A stretch of DNA of 64,000 bases from Litoreibacter arenae DSM 19593 (GCF_000442275.2 NZ_KE557306.1:723599-787598); one strand, 5' to 3'; shown: positions 52,480 to 62,022, counted from the stretch's first letter. The notes: generated by a model not told the origin, from the sequence alone. A program made the numbers and translations.

Positions 52480-53001
52480 ATGACGGATATGCAAAGCCAG
52501 AAACACTCTTCTTCCATGGGATACGGACGCTTTTTCGCGATGATCGCGACCTCCACCGTGGTGATGTACGGCCTGATGTACCTCAACACCTACGCGCTGG
52601 ACCATGTGTTCTTCTCCCAGACCCGCATGTGGATGGCGCTCTATATGGGCGCGGCCATGGCGATCATCATGCTGGCCTTCATGTTGGGGATGTATTCCAA
52701 CCGCACGGTCAATGCCGCGATCTTTATCGGTGCGGCGGTGGCGTTTGCATTGGCGCTGTGGCTCGTGCGCAGTCAGGAGACGGTCGAAGACCTCGCCTGG
52801 ATGCGCGCCATGATCCCGCACCATTCCATCGCCATCCTGACCAGTGAACGGGCCGACATCTCCGACCCGCGCGTCCGCGAACTGGCGGATGCCATCATCG
52901 AGGCGCAGCGCGGCGAGATCGCCGAGATGAAACGCTACATCGCTGACATCGAAGCGAATGGCGACGCTCCGGCGGGAACTTCGCGCGACACCTCCGAATA
53001 A
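52480..53001 (+). CDS. DUF305-containing membrane protein
   Basis: 173 aa from ATG 52480 behind CGGAGG; an upstream extension to 52315 runs through the hairpin and is rejected. Three membrane helices (about 17-35, 46-67, 73-90) precede a helical DUF305 tail with the conserved MRAMIPHHSIAI motif. DUF305 tails with HH motifs are often linked to copper or other metal handling. The next gene starts 16 bases after the stop. Confidence 0.85.
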   Translation: MTDMQSQKHSSSMGYGRFFAMIATSTVVMYGLMYLNTYALDHVFFSQTRMWMALYMGAAMAIIMLAFMLGMYSNRTVNAAIFIGAAVAFALALWLVRSQETVEDLAWMRAMIPHHSIAILTSERADISDPRVRELADAIIEAQRGEIAEMKRYIADIEANGDAPAGTSRDTSE

Positions 53002-53017
53002 GCAAAGGGAGACCGCA

Positions 53018-53839
53018 ATGACAGACACCAGCACCTATGCCGTCCCGCAAGGCGACCCCGCAAACCCTACCGCTCAAGACGAGGGTAAACGGGCGGCGCT
53101 CTACCGCATGGCGATGCCGGACCATCTTTGTCCCTTCGGCCTGAAAAGCAAATCGCTGCTGGAGCGCAAGGGCTTCGAGGTCGAAGACCATCTGCTGACC
53201 ACCCGCGACGAGGTCGACGCGTTCATGGAAGAGCATAACGTGGAAACCACACCCCAGACCTTTATCGACGGCGACCGCATCGGCGGCTATGCGGCCTTGA
53301 AAAAGCACTTTGGCCTGCGCGTCTTGGGCGAGGATGACACCACCTATCGCCCCGTCATCGCGATCTTCGGCGCAACCGCGCTGATGGCGGTGGCGATAAT
53401 GCTCAACCTCTACGACAGTTTCGCGCCGCTCACTTGGCTCAAATGGTTCTTTGCTCTCTCGATGGTCGCGCTGGCGATCCAGAAGTTGCAGGATGTCGGC
53501 AGCTTCGTGAACGGCTTTCTCGGCTACGACCTGCTGGCGCGGCGCTATGTGCCATACGGCTATGCCTATCCGTTTCTGGAACTCTACGCGGGTGTGGGCA
53601 TGATGGCACTGATCGGCACGGGAAACCTTTTGATCTGGCTGGTCGCGCCGGTCAGCATTTTTATCGGCACCATCGGCGCGGTGTCCGTCATCAAGGCGGT
53701 TTATGTCGACGGGCGGGAACTGACCTGCGCCTGCGTCGGCGGCGACTCGAACGTTCCCTTGGGGTTCATCTCGCTCACCGAGAACCTGATCATGCTGGGC
53801 ATGGGCGTCTGGATGTTGGCGAACTGGTTTGGCAGTTGA
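53018..53839 (+). CDS. Glutaredoxin-MauE/DoxX-type membrane fusion protein
   Basis: 273 aa from ATG 53018 (GGGAGA upstream). N-terminal glutaredoxin domain (about 28-100) with HLCPFGLKSKSLL, a single-Cys CPFG site in place of CPYC, and a conserved TTPQTFIDGDRIGGYAAL strand. Four membrane helices follow (about 112-270), of the MauE/DoxX kind, with a CAC pair in the last loop (ELTCACVGGDSNVPLGF). Likely a membrane thiol carrier linked to the DUF305 protein. The stop TGA abuts the stop of the opposing regulator gene. Confidence 0.85.
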   Translation: MTDTSTYAVPQGDPANPTAQDEGKRAALYRMAMPDHLCPFGLKSKSLLERKGFEVEDHLLTTRDEVDAFMEEHNVETTPQTFIDGDRIGGYAALKKHFGLRVLGEDDTTYRPVIAIFGATALMAVAIMLNLYDSFAPLTWLKWFFALSMVALAIQKLQDVGSFVNGFLGYDLLARRYVPYGYAYPFLELYAGVGMMALIGTGNLLIWLVAPVSIFIGTIGAVSVIKAVYVDGRELTCACVGGDSNVPLGFISLTENLIMLGMGVWMLANWFGS

Positions 53840-54484
53840 TCAGAACTCCACCCCGGTGCCTTGCAACACACCATGTTCCATCGCGTAGCGGGTCAGTCCA
53901 GCGGTCGAGTTGATCCCCAGCTTACGCTTGATGTTCTTGCGGTGCGTCTCGACCGTATGCACGGAAATATCCAGATCAGCGGCCACATCCTTGTTCGACT
54001 TGCCCTGCGCCAGTTGCAAAAGGATGGTCTGCTCGCGGGCGGTCAACGGCTCCCGTCCATCGCTGGTATTGGGGGACAGCGATGCGGTCGCGCCGCTGCA
54101 CAGATAGGTCTCCCCACGCATCACCGCCTGAATGGCGCTATGGATCTCCTCGGTCGGCACGTCCTTCAACAGGTAGCCCCGCGCACCGTGGGACATGGCG
54201 GTGGAGACATATTCCGGCGCGTCATGCATCGACAGGATCAGGATGCGGATGTCGGGCGTCTTCTCCAGCAATATCTCCGTCGCCGTCAGCCCGCCCATCT
54301 GCGGCATGTTGAGGTCCATCAGGATCACATCCGGCTTTAACGCTCCGATCTGGTCCAGCACCTCCTGGCCGTTGCTGAGCGTCGCCACGACCTCGATATC
54401 GTCATAGCTTTCCAGAATTGCGCAGATGCCGTCGGCCACCATGGGGTGGTCGTCGACGATCAGGACCTTCACGGGGACATTCAT
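53840..54484 (-). CDS. LuxR/NarL-family response regulator
   Basis: 214 aa. Receiver domain 1-120 with phosphorylation Asp D57 (VILMDLNMPQMGG) and a C-terminal LuxR HTH (LTAREQTILLQLAQGKSNKDVAADLDISVHTVETHRKNI). Coupled to its kinase (ATGA overlap at 54481-54484). Divergent, through the kinase gene, from a TRAP transporter that it probably controls. Confidence 0.93.
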   Translation of the reverse strand: MNVPVKVLIVDDHPMVADGICAILESYDDIEVVATLSNGQEVLDQIGALKPDVILMDLNMPQMGGLTATEILLEKTPDIRILILSMHDAPEYVSTAMSHGARGYLLKDVPTEEIHSAIQAVMRGETYLCSGATASLSPNTSDGREPLTAREQTILLQLAQGKSNKDVAADLDISVHTVETHRKNIKRKLGINSTAGLTRYAMEHGVLQGTGVEF

Positions 54485-55926
54485 GCGGATTTCCTCGGTT
54501 TCGGGGCAGGGGGTTCGGATTTGGTCTCGGGCGAGAGCATATGCGTCAACGGCACCGAGGCCTCGATAATCGTGCCGTTCTCGCTCGACAGAACACGCAG
54601 CGTGCCTTTGAGCTGGTCAATGCGTTCCTGCATGTTGCGCAAGCCCAGCCCGCCGACGCCCTCGCGTGGGTCGCGGGCCGCGATTCCGACACCGTCATCG
54701 GTAATGCGCAGGGTTGCGCCCATGCGGTGGCCGAAGACCTCGATATAGACGCTCCTCGCATCCGCGTGTCGCTCCACGTTGGTCAATGCCTCTTGGGCGA
54801 TGCGGTAGAGCGCGATCTTGGCGTCCTTGTCCAGACGGTTGCTGAACACCACCGTCTTGAAATCAGCCTTGATGCCGGTGCGACGGGAGAACTCGTCGAC
54901 CAGCGACTTGAGCGCGGGGCCAAGGCCCAGATCGTCCAGCACCCCGGGGCGCAAATCGGCAGAGATGCGACGCACCTCATGGATGGCTTCGGTCAATCCG
55001 GCGATGCCTTTGTTCAGGCTCTCCGGCGCCTTGGGATCGCCCGTCAGAAGCCTTTTGCGGGCCAGCTCCAGCATGTAGCGGACGCCGACCAGAATCTGGC
55101 TGATGCTGTCATGCAACTCACGGGCCACCCGCCCGCGCTCCTCCTCTTGCGTGTCGATGATCCGCTCGGTCAGGGCGCGCAGCTTGGCGTCGGCCAGCCT
55201 GCGTTCGCGCAGGTTCAGCAGCAGACCCGCGACAAAAACCCCAGTCAGCGCCAATATGGTGATCAGCACGATATAAACAAACGTCTTCTGGATCCGCGCT
55301 TGCGTGTCGGCCTCTGCTGCCGCGACGGTGCTCAGGACGTCGTCGATGAAGATGCCGGTGCCAAGCGCCCATTTCCAGTCCTGCAAGCCGATCACATAGA
55401 CAACCATCCGCGCGGTCTCGCGGGTGGAGGGCTTTGCCCAGTCATAAGCATGATAGCCGCCGCCCGATCTGGCGGTCTCCAGAATGGTGTCGACCACCGG
55501 CACACCGTTCAGATCTTCCAGACCCTTCCAGTTCTTGCCGATCAGAAAAGTCTGTCGGGGCGAGACCAGATTGTTGCCGTCATAGTCATAGACGAAGAAA
55601 AAGCCGTCCTGCCCGTAGATCATCGCGCTGAGCATCTGGGTCACCTTCAGCTTAGCTTCCTCGTCATCGGGCGCGGCGTTGCCATAGATGGAGCCGATGG
55701 CGGTGCGTGCCAGCGACAGGTAGTTTTTCAGCTCGGCCCGCTTGGCGGCAATCAGTTGGGCCTCCAGTTCGCGGATTTCGCGCTCTGCCAATTGGCGCGA
55801 CTGGACTGTGACAACAGCCGCGATAGCCGCGACCGCCAGCACAAGGGGCAGGGTGGTCAGCAGAAAGATTTTCTGCCGGTAGGTGAGCGCGAGGCGCTCG
55901 TGTATCGTGGCCCAGAGTTTGGTCAT
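54481..55926 (-). CDS. Cache-domain sensor histidine kinase
   Basis: 481 aa from ATG 55926 (MTKLWATIHERLALTYRQ); the frame extends to 56052 without an RBS. Membrane helix 1 (about 21-42), a periplasmic sCache domain (about 65-205, with FFFVYDYDGNNLVSPRQ and WKWALGTGIFIDDV), membrane helix 2 (216-237), then HisKA_3 with phospho-accepting H272 (VARELHDSISQ) and a HATPase domain (DDGVG, GGLGLRNMQERI). Single cache domains bind small organic acids, so it probably senses the solute carried by the adjacent TRAP system. Confidence 0.9.
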   Translation of the reverse strand: MTKLWATIHERLALTYRQKIFLLTTLPLVLAVAAIAAVVTVQSRQLAEREIRELEAQLIAAKRAELKNYLSLARTAIGSIYGNAAPDDEEAKLKVTQMLSAMIYGQDGFFFVYDYDGNNLVSPRQTFLIGKNWKGLEDLNGVPVVDTILETARSGGGYHAYDWAKPSTRETARMVVYVIGLQDWKWALGTGIFIDDVLSTVAAAEADTQARIQKTFVYIVLITILALTGVFVAGLLLNLRERRLADAKLRALTERIIDTQEEERGRVARELHDSISQILVGVRYMLELARKRLLTGDPKAPESLNKGIAGLTEAIHEVRRISADLRPGVLDDLGLGPALKSLVDEFSRRTGIKADFKTVVFSNRLDKDAKIALYRIAQEALTNVERHADARSVYIEVFGHRMGATLRITDDGVGIAARDPREGVGGLGLRNMQERIDQLKGTLRVLSSENGTIIEASVPLTHMLSPETKSEPPAPKPRKSA

Positions 55927-56053
55927 GAACGGGCCGCCCCTCCTCGGTGGACGACGTCGGGCAGGATGCGACACACAACTAGAGGCGTCAATGCGGCACG
56001 CCAGACATAAATCTGCACGCTGCGGCAAGATTTTGTCGGAAAACTCCACCATC

Positions 56054-56085
56054 TACCCACCGCTGGGTATTTTGTTTCGCGAAAC
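56054..56085. promoter_or_regulatory. Two palindromes in the kinase/TRAP divergent region
   Basis: TACCCA-CCGC-TGGGTA (56054-56069) and the perfect 12-bp palindrome GTTTCGCGAAAC (56074-56085) lie five bases apart, 85-116 bases before the TRAP binding-protein start. They are candidate sites for the NarL-type regulator or a local repressor. Confidence 0.5.
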
Positions 56086-56169
56086 TCGCACGTAGGGTCA
56101 CGCCACTTGTAACGATCCGTCGAGTCGCCCGCACCCGTGGCTCGATGAAACCTTTGGGAGGAAATACCT

Positions 56170-57255
56170 ATGGATCGTCGTTCTTTTCTGAAAACATCCG
56201 CACTTGGCGGCTCTGCGGCGGCAGCAACGACTGCTCTTGCTGCGCCAGCCTACGCGCAGGGCAAACGCACCCTGACCATGGTCACCACATGGGGCCGTGG
56301 TCTCGCAGGCGTGTTCGACGCCGCACAGCACGCCGCTGACAGCATCACCGCCATGTCGGACGGTAACCTGACGATTGACGTCAAGGCCGCAGGCGAACTG
56401 GTTGGCGCGTTCGAAGTGTTTGACGCCGTGACCTCCGGTCAGGCCGACATGTATCATGGCGCTGACTACTACTTTGTGGGTCAGCATCCGGGCTATGCCT
56501 TCTTCACCTCTGTGCCGTTTGGCATGACGGCGCAAGAGCTGGCCAACTGGTACTACCACGGCAACGGCCACGCGCTGCATGACGAGCTGGGCGAAATCTT
56601 CGGCCTGAAATCCTTCCTGGGCGGCAACACCGGCGCGCAGGCTGGTGGCTGGTTCCGCAAGGAAATCAATGGCCCCGAAGATTTCAACGGCCTGAAATTC
56701 CGTATGCCCGGCCTTGGCGGTCTGGCTCTGGGCAAACTCGGCGCATCAGTGCAGAATCTTCCCGGCGCGGAAGTTTATCAAGCGCTGGCCTCCGGCGCGA
56801 TTGACGGCACCGAATGGATCGGCCCATGGGCGGACGAGAAAGCCGGTTTCCAGGAAATCACCAAGACCTACTACACCGCAGGCTTCCACGAGCCGGGCGC
56901 TGGTCTGTCCATCGCAACCAATCGCGAAGTCTTCGACTCGCTGTCGCCTGCGCACCAAAAGATCGTCGAGATCGCATCCGCCGAGGCCCACCAGTGGAAC
57001 CTCGCGCAGTTCCTCAACAACAACGGTGCGGCGCTCCAGCGTCTGCAATCGGCTGGCGTGAAGGTTCTGGAATTCCCTGACTCCGTCTGGGATGCGTTCG
57101 GCAAAGCCTCCGACGAAGTGCATCAGGAAAACATGGGCGACGAGCTCTACAAGAAGATCTACGACGACTACCAAGCGTCTCTGAAAGCATCTTCGGGCTG
57201 GATCCAGAAAGCCGAAGGCACCTACCGGACCCAACGCGACCGCGTTTTGGGCTGA
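56170..57255 (+). CDS. TRAP transporter solute-binding protein (DctP family)
   Basis: 361 aa behind TGGGAGGAAATACCT. A twin-arginine signal peptide (MDRRSFLKTSALGG ... APAYAQ, 1-30). The mature protein follows the DctP pattern (TMVTTWGRGLAGVFDAAQ, GQADMYHGADYYF, the late TEWIGPWADEKAGF block). Folded export via Tat suggests it may carry a cofactor or fold fast, as in several TRAP proteins of the mannitol/chloroaromatic class. First gene of the operon; a hairpin separates it from the permeases. Confidence 0.93.
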   Translation: MDRRSFLKTSALGGSAAAATTALAAPAYAQGKRTLTMVTTWGRGLAGVFDAAQHAADSITAMSDGNLTIDVKAAGELVGAFEVFDAVTSGQADMYHGADYYFVGQHPGYAFFTSVPFGMTAQELANWYYHGNGHALHDELGEIFGLKSFLGGNTGAQAGGWFRKEINGPEDFNGLKFRMPGLGGLALGKLGASVQNLPGAEVYQALASGAIDGTEWIGPWADEKAGFQEITKTYYTAGFHEPGAGLSIATNREVFDSLSPAHQKIVEIASAEAHQWNLAQFLNNNGAALQRLQSAGVKVLEFPDSVWDAFGKASDEVHQENMGDELYKKIYDDYQASLKASSGWIQKAEGTYRTQRDRVLG

Positions 57256-57262
57256 GGTGAAC

Positions 57263-57323
57263 AGCGCCTAGTAGGGCGCTGATATCAAATAACTCCGGCC
57301 CTTTCATCTCTTTGAAAGGGCCG
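57263..57323 (+). terminator. Double hairpin between TRAP binding-protein and permease genes
   Basis: AGCGCC-6-GGCGCT at 57263-57280, then a perfect 11-bp stem CGGCCCTTTCA/TGAAAGGGCCG at 57296-57306 and 57313-57323 with a 6-base loop. No strong T-run follows. Likely partial terminator or mRNA stabiliser giving more binding protein than permease. Confidence 0.7.
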
Positions 57324-57387
57324 TGGCATATAGAATAGGCCGCCGCGGGGATTTAGGCAGGCCGATCGTCACATCGGGGGGCATACC

Positions 57388-58314
57388 ATGCTGGACGCCA
57401 TCGTCTGGTTCTTCACCAACATCGCCATGTCATTCTACAACCTGTTCTATGCGCTCACGCATCCGGGGCAGTGGTTGTCATGGGTGCCCTATATCAACCA
57501 ATCCCTGCCCGAGACCGAGAACAAGGAAGCGCTGATGCGCTTCATCTACTACGGTGCTTCGGTCGAGCTGTTCTTCGTCATACTCACCACCTTCCTCGTG
57601 GTTCTCGCCATCGGGTTCTGGCGCAACGAGTTCATGTGGGGCTGCGTGCGGGTGCTGGAAGGCTTCGCAAACACAGTGGGCCGCATCGCTGCATGGGCGG
57701 GCTTGCTCATGGTGTTACAGCAGATCGTCATCATCTTCATGCAGCGCATTTTCGCGCAGGCCGAAATCTCCATGGGTTTCGGCATGGCCTTCTCCAAGGA
57801 CATCAGCTGGTGGGCCGAAGAACTGAAGCTGTACAACGCCCTCGTCGTCGCGTTGTGCGTGACCTACACCTTCGTGCAGGGCGGGCATGTGCGGGTGGAC
57901 CTCGTCTATGCCAAAGTCAGCTACAGCGCGAAGAAGGTCATCGACATGGTCGGCTCACTGCTGTTCATGATGCCCGTTGCGGTGCTGACATGGCTATACG
58001 GCTGGTTCTTCCTGTGGCGGCATCTGGTGGTGCCGAACCCCTCGGCTTCCGACGCGCTGGACAAGCTGATGCTCAAGGCCCGCGCCTTGCGCTGGAACAT
58101 CGAGACCATCGGTTTCTCGCCCAACGGCTTCAACGCCTATTTCCTCTTCAAGATACTGCTGTGCCTGTTCACCGCCATGGTGTTCATCCACGCGATGTCC
58201 TTCTTCATGCGCTCCTATCTGGAGTGGAAAGAAGGGCCGGAAAGCGACGGCAAGTATCTCGACAAAGACCTGCTTGGCGATGAAGACGCCGAGTTGGCCG
58301 CAAATATTCACTAA
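57388..58314 (+). CDS. TRAP transporter small permease subunit (DctQ type)
   Basis: 308 aa, larger than the usual ~170-200 because of a longer N-terminus and added loops. Membrane segments are visible near 4-22, 52-78, 95-118, 145-165, 186-210 and 248-268. The family motif region reads ALVVALCVTYTFVQGGHVRVDLVYAKVS. Followed after 12 bases by the large permease. Confidence 0.88.
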   Translation: MLDAIVWFFTNIAMSFYNLFYALTHPGQWLSWVPYINQSLPETENKEALMRFIYYGASVELFFVILTTFLVVLAIGFWRNEFMWGCVRVLEGFANTVGRIAAWAGLLMVLQQIVIIFMQRIFAQAEISMGFGMAFSKDISWWAEELKLYNALVVALCVTYTFVQGGHVRVDLVYAKVSYSAKKVIDMVGSLLFMMPVAVLTWLYGWFFLWRHLVVPNPSASDALDKLMLKARALRWNIETIGFSPNGFNAYFLFKILLCLFTAMVFIHAMSFFMRSYLEWKEGPESDGKYLDKDLLGDEDAELAANIH

Positions 58315-58326
58315 GGGGCAGATCAC

Positions 58327-60681
58327 ATGCTTTTCGGATTAGATGGCGTCGAAATCGGCCTTATCATTGTCTTTCTCTGCCTCTTCGGCGGCATCCTGTC
58401 CGGCTTTCCGGTCGCCTTCGCCATCGGCGGGGCCGGGGTCATTTCCTTTGCGATCATCGCCGCGCTCGACTCGGGCGGTTTGCTGATCCATCAGGCGATC
58501 GACCCGTCTTCTGCGGAATATGCGGCGCTGCTCGCGGAAGGGTTGAAGCCCGAGACCATATCGGTGTTCCGATACCCGGACCTGCCAAGACTGGCGGAGC
58601 CGGTGTTCGTGCAAGGCTGGGAAGTCGCGCTGGACCGCAACGTGTCCTTCATCGTGAACCGCATCAACGAGCGGGTGCTGGCCGGTGCCTCCATCGAGAC
58701 CTTGCTGGCCGTTTTGATGTTCGTGCTGATGGGTATCACGCTGGAACGCTCCAAAATCGCCAACGACCTGCTGACCACCATGGCCCGCGTCTTCGGCCCG
58801 CTGCCCGGCGGTCTGGCCGTGTCCGTGGTCGTCGTGGGCGCGTTCCTTGCGGCGTCCACCGGCATCGTCGGGGCCACTGTTGTCACCATGGGGCTGCTGT
58901 CGCTGCCGACCATGCTCAAGAACAACTACTCGCCAGAACTGGCCACCGGCGTTATAGCCGCGTCGGGCACATTGGGGCAGATCATCCCGCCCTCCATCGT
59001 GATCGTGCTTTTGGGCACGTTGGCCGGTGATCTCTATTCCGCCGCGCAGGAAGCCCGCGCCCGAGAGGTCGGCTGCTCCGACGCGCTGACCTATCTGGGG
59101 GAGCCTGCGGTGGTGTCCGTCGGCACATTGTTCCAGGCGGCGCTGCTTCCCGGCATCCTACTGGCGATACTCTACGCGCTCTATGCCTTTGGCTATGCCG
59201 TGCTGAACCCGTCGAAAGCCCCCGCCGTGGAACTGGGTGCCGCAACCGGCGAGCCGATCCGTCGCTCCGAAGCGCTGACATGGTTCCTGTTCGCCCCCAT
59301 CGGGCTGATTGTCGGGCTGATCCTGCTGATGCAGGTCAACATCATCGGCTCGCAGAACTATCAGGTGGACAGCTTCTCCGACGCCGGTCAAACAGCGTCG
59401 CTGCGCACCAAAGTGTCCCAGCAATGTCAGGGCGCGATGATCGAGCTGCACGGGCAGGAGGCATGGGATACCGCGCTGGCCGAGCAGGCCGTCATCGACG
59501 AGGCAGGCGGCGTGGCGCAGTCGGTGCGCCTCAGCCCCGAAGAACTGGCAACGGCCATCGACGCCAAGGTCGCGAATGCCGCGCCTATCGGCACCGGCAT
59601 CGCGGTCGGTTTGCTGCTCTTCGGTCTGATGTTCGCAGTGGCGCGTGGCGTCTCGCCCACCGCCAACCCCGTTCCGCTGATCGTCGGCACCGCCGGTATC
59701 CTGTTGACCCTGCTGGTGGACACGCTGCTGATCGCGCCCACCACGTCGCCCGGCACGACTTTCCTGCTGCTGTTAGCCCCGATTGCCATGATGCTCTACG
59801 GCGCCAAACACGCGGCCGGTATACTTGCCCGTAACGACCTGATCCGCGTGGTATTCCCGCCGCTGGTCCTGATCGTGGCGGTGCTTGGCTCGATCCTCGG
59901 CGGTATCACCAACCCGACGCCCGCAGCCGCACTTGGGGCAGGCGGGGCGATCATGCTCGCGGCCTACCGCAAGTTGCAGGACGAGGGCCGGTCGGGGCGC
60001 GTTGTGATCTGGACCACCTTCGCCCTCATCATCATGATCCTTGTCGGCGTGAATTTCGACCTGCGCATGAATATCGAAGAGGTCAGCTTCGAGAACACGC
60101 TCGCCTTCCTCGTGGCGCAGGCGGCTTATCTCTACGCCATGTTCGGCCTGCTCTTCGGCTGCTACGTGCTGTGGAACTACGGCGTGCTCAGCCCCGTGGT
60201 GCGGGAAACGGCCAAGGTCACGTCCATGGTGTTCACCATCCTGATCGGGTCGCAATTGCTCAACCTCGTGGTGATCTCCTTCGGGGGTGAGCACTACATC
60301 CAGCAGTTCCTGAGATCTTTCGACAACGAGTGGCAGGTTTTCATCATCGTGATGGTGGTGCTGTTCATACTGGGCTTCGTGCTGGATTTCCTCGAGATCA
60401 TCTACATCGTGATCCCGATTGTCGGGCCGGTCATCTATGGCGGCACGATGGACCCGAAATGGGTGACGATCATGATCGCGGTGAACCTGCAAACGTCGTT
60501 CCTGACACCGCCTTTCGGCTTCGCGCTGTTCTACTTGCGCGGCGTCGCCCCGAGGGAGGTCACCACAGGCCACATCTACCGCGGTGTGATTCCGTTCGTG
60601 CTGATCCAGGTCGCAGGCCTTGGCCTGCTGGCGCTGTTCCCGTCCGTGGTGACCATCCTGCCGAACCTGATCGGCAACTGA
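58327..60681 (+). CDS. TRAP transporter large permease subunit (DctM type, enlarged)
   Basis: 784 aa, against about 430 for a minimal DctM. The core motifs are recognisable: GFPVAFAIGGAGV near the start, ASTGIVGATVVTMGLLSLPTML, the ASGTLGQIIPPSIVIVLLG block (about 218-236), and a C-terminal GTMDPKWVTIMIAVNLQTSFLTPPFGFALFYLRGVAP. Inserts lie after the first helices (about 40-110, soluble) and between core halves (about 290-520). This layout is that of the mannitol/chloroaromatic-type large permeases. Substrate unknown. Confidence 0.9.
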   Translation: MLFGLDGVEIGLIIVFLCLFGGILSGFPVAFAIGGAGVISFAIIAALDSGGLLIHQAIDPSSAEYAALLAEGLKPETISVFRYPDLPRLAEPVFVQGWEVALDRNVSFIVNRINERVLAGASIETLLAVLMFVLMGITLERSKIANDLLTTMARVFGPLPGGLAVSVVVVGAFLAASTGIVGATVVTMGLLSLPTMLKNNYSPELATGVIAASGTLGQIIPPSIVIVLLGTLAGDLYSAAQEARAREVGCSDALTYLGEPAVVSVGTLFQAALLPGILLAILYALYAFGYAVLNPSKAPAVELGAATGEPIRRSEALTWFLFAPIGLIVGLILLMQVNIIGSQNYQVDSFSDAGQTASLRTKVSQQCQGAMIELHGQEAWDTALAEQAVIDEAGGVAQSVRLSPEELATAIDAKVANAAPIGTGIAVGLLLFGLMFAVARGVSPTANPVPLIVGTAGILLTLLVDTLLIAPTTSPGTTFLLLLAPIAMMLYGAKHAAGILARNDLIRVVFPPLVLIVAVLGSILGGITNPTPAAALGAGGAIMLAAYRKLQDEGRSGRVVIWTTFALIIMILVGVNFDLRMNIEEVSFENTLAFLVAQAAYLYAMFGLLFGCYVLWNYGVLSPVVRETAKVTSMVFTILIGSQLLNLVVISFGGEHYIQQFLRSFDNEWQVFIIVMVVLFILGFVLDFLEIIYIVIPIVGPVIYGGTMDPKWVTIMIAVNLQTSFLTPPFGFALFYLRGVAPREVTTGHIYRGVIPFVLIQVAGLGLLALFPSVVTILPNLIGN

Positions 60682-60701
60682 TCCTGACGCAGACAATCAT
60701 T

Positions 60702-60730
60702 ATGCGCGGCTCCTGAAAAGGGCCGCGCAT
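60702..60730 (+). terminator. Hairpin at the end of the TRAP operon
   Basis: A perfect 9-bp stem ATGCGCGGC (60702-60710) with GCCGCGCAT (60722-60730), 11-base loop, 20 bases after the stop. No T-run, so strength is uncertain. Confidence 0.65.
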
Positions 60731-60805
60731 GTCTCACATTGATACCCAAGATGTTTCGTCGCTGCGCTTCGGCCGACAGAGGCGCCGACAACCTGCGCCT
60801 GATCG

Positions 60806-61198
60806 CTAGCTGCTAAGCTGCAACAAATCCCATCGGTTGCCCCACGGATCGCTCCAGACGGCGACCTTGCCGTAGCTTTCCTCGCGCGGGCTTTCCTCGA
60901 AGGTGACGCCCGCCGCCAGCATTCGTGTGTAGTCGGCGTCGAACGCGTCGCTGTGCAGGAAGAACCCGACGCGGCCGCCGGTCTGTTTGCCGATGGCCGC
61001 GCTTTGGGCGTTGTCCGCAGCTTTCGCCAGCAGGATGCGTGTCTGGGCGTCGGGCGAGGGGGCAATCAGCACCCATCGCTTGCCGCCGCCCAAATCGGTG
61101 TCCTCGATCAGGTGAAACCCCGCGCGCCCTACATAGAAATCCAGCCCGGAATCGTAATCCGGAACCACAATGGTGAATGCCGAGATATAGGCGCTCAT
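60806..61198 (-). CDS. VOC-superfamily (glyoxalase-like) protein
   Basis: 130 aa with two beta-alpha-beta-beta-beta modules: [21 protein letters not shown] at the front and [18 protein letters not shown] at the end, as in single-chain glyoxalase/dioxygenase-fold proteins. Function is not assignable from family. Its ATG overlaps the stop of bpt (ATGA). Confidence 0.88.
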   Translation of the reverse strand: MSAYISAFTIVVPDYDSGLDFYVGRAGFHLIEDTDLGGGKRWVLIAPSPDAQTRILLAKAADNAQSAAIGKQTGGRVGFFLHSDAFDADYTRMLAAGVTFEESPREESYGKVAVWSDPWGNRWDLLQLSS

Positions 61199-62022
61199 TC
61201 CTTCGGCGCGCGGGTGTCGGGCAGATTGATACGCGCGACCTGCTCGGCAATCGGGTCAACGGACAGCGGATGGGTGTCCGCGTCGTAATCCTCGGTGTCG
61301 CTCAGGTTCTGCCACACGCCACCCCGGAAAATCTCCAGCGCGCCGAACCCGGCCTTGTAGCCCATCTTGGGCGAGCCGGGCACCCAATAGCCCAGATAGA
61401 CGTAAGGCAGCCCCGCTTCCTGCGCGATCCGCACGTGGTCGAGGATGATGTAGCTGCCCAGCGAGTTGCGCGACCAGTCGGGGTCGTAGAACGAATAGAC
61501 CATCGACAGCCCGTCATCGAGCACGTCGGTCAGCGACGTGGCGATCAGCGCCGGGCTGTCGCCGGAGCGGTCCCAATACTCCACCACGCGGCTTTTGACC
61601 GGCGTTTCCTCGATCATTGCGGCGAACTCGAAAATATCCATATCGGCCATCCCGCCATCCGAATGGCGGGGGTCCAGATACCGGCGGAACAGCTCGTATT
61701 GCTCTTCGGTGGCCCAGGGCGAGGTCGCTTCCCGCTCCAGCATGTGATTGCGCTTGAGGCACTTGCGCTGGCTGCGGTTGGGCTTGAAATCCGCCACGCG
61801 GATGCGGGCGGACAGACAGGCTGAACAGTCGGCACAAGAGGGGCGGTACAGTACGTTTTGTGACCGCCGGAAGCCCTGCTTGCTTAGGGTGTTGTTCAGC
61901 GTGTTGGCATGCTCGCCCTGCAACGCCGTGAACAGTTTGCGTTCACGGCGCTTGTCCAGATACGGGCAGGCCTGCGGGGCCGTGACGTAGAACTGGGGGG
62001 CGATAGGCAGGGTGTGGCGCAT
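61195..62022 (-). CDS. bpt: Aspartate/glutamate leucyltransferase (N-end rule)
   Basis: 275 aa, normal length. N-terminal ATE-like domain with [14 protein letters not shown] and the cysteine cluster CADCSAC, and C-terminal domain with [24 protein letters not shown], all typical of Bpt. It adds leucine from Leu-tRNA to N-terminal Asp or Glu of proteins, marking them for ClpAP. Coupled to the VOC gene. Confidence 0.95.
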   Translation of the reverse strand: MRHTLPIAPQFYVTAPQACPYLDKRRERKLFTALQGEHANTLNNTLSKQGFRRSQNVLYRPSCADCSACLSARIRVADFKPNRSQRKCLKRNHMLEREATSPWATEEQYELFRRYLDPRHSDGGMADMDIFEFAAMIEETPVKSRVVEYWDRSGDSPALIATSLTDVLDDGLSMVYSFYDPDWSRNSLGSYIILDHVRIAQEAGLPYVYLGYWVPGSPKMGYKAGFGALEIFRGGVWQNLSDTEDYDADTHPLSVDPIAEQVARINLPDTRAPKE

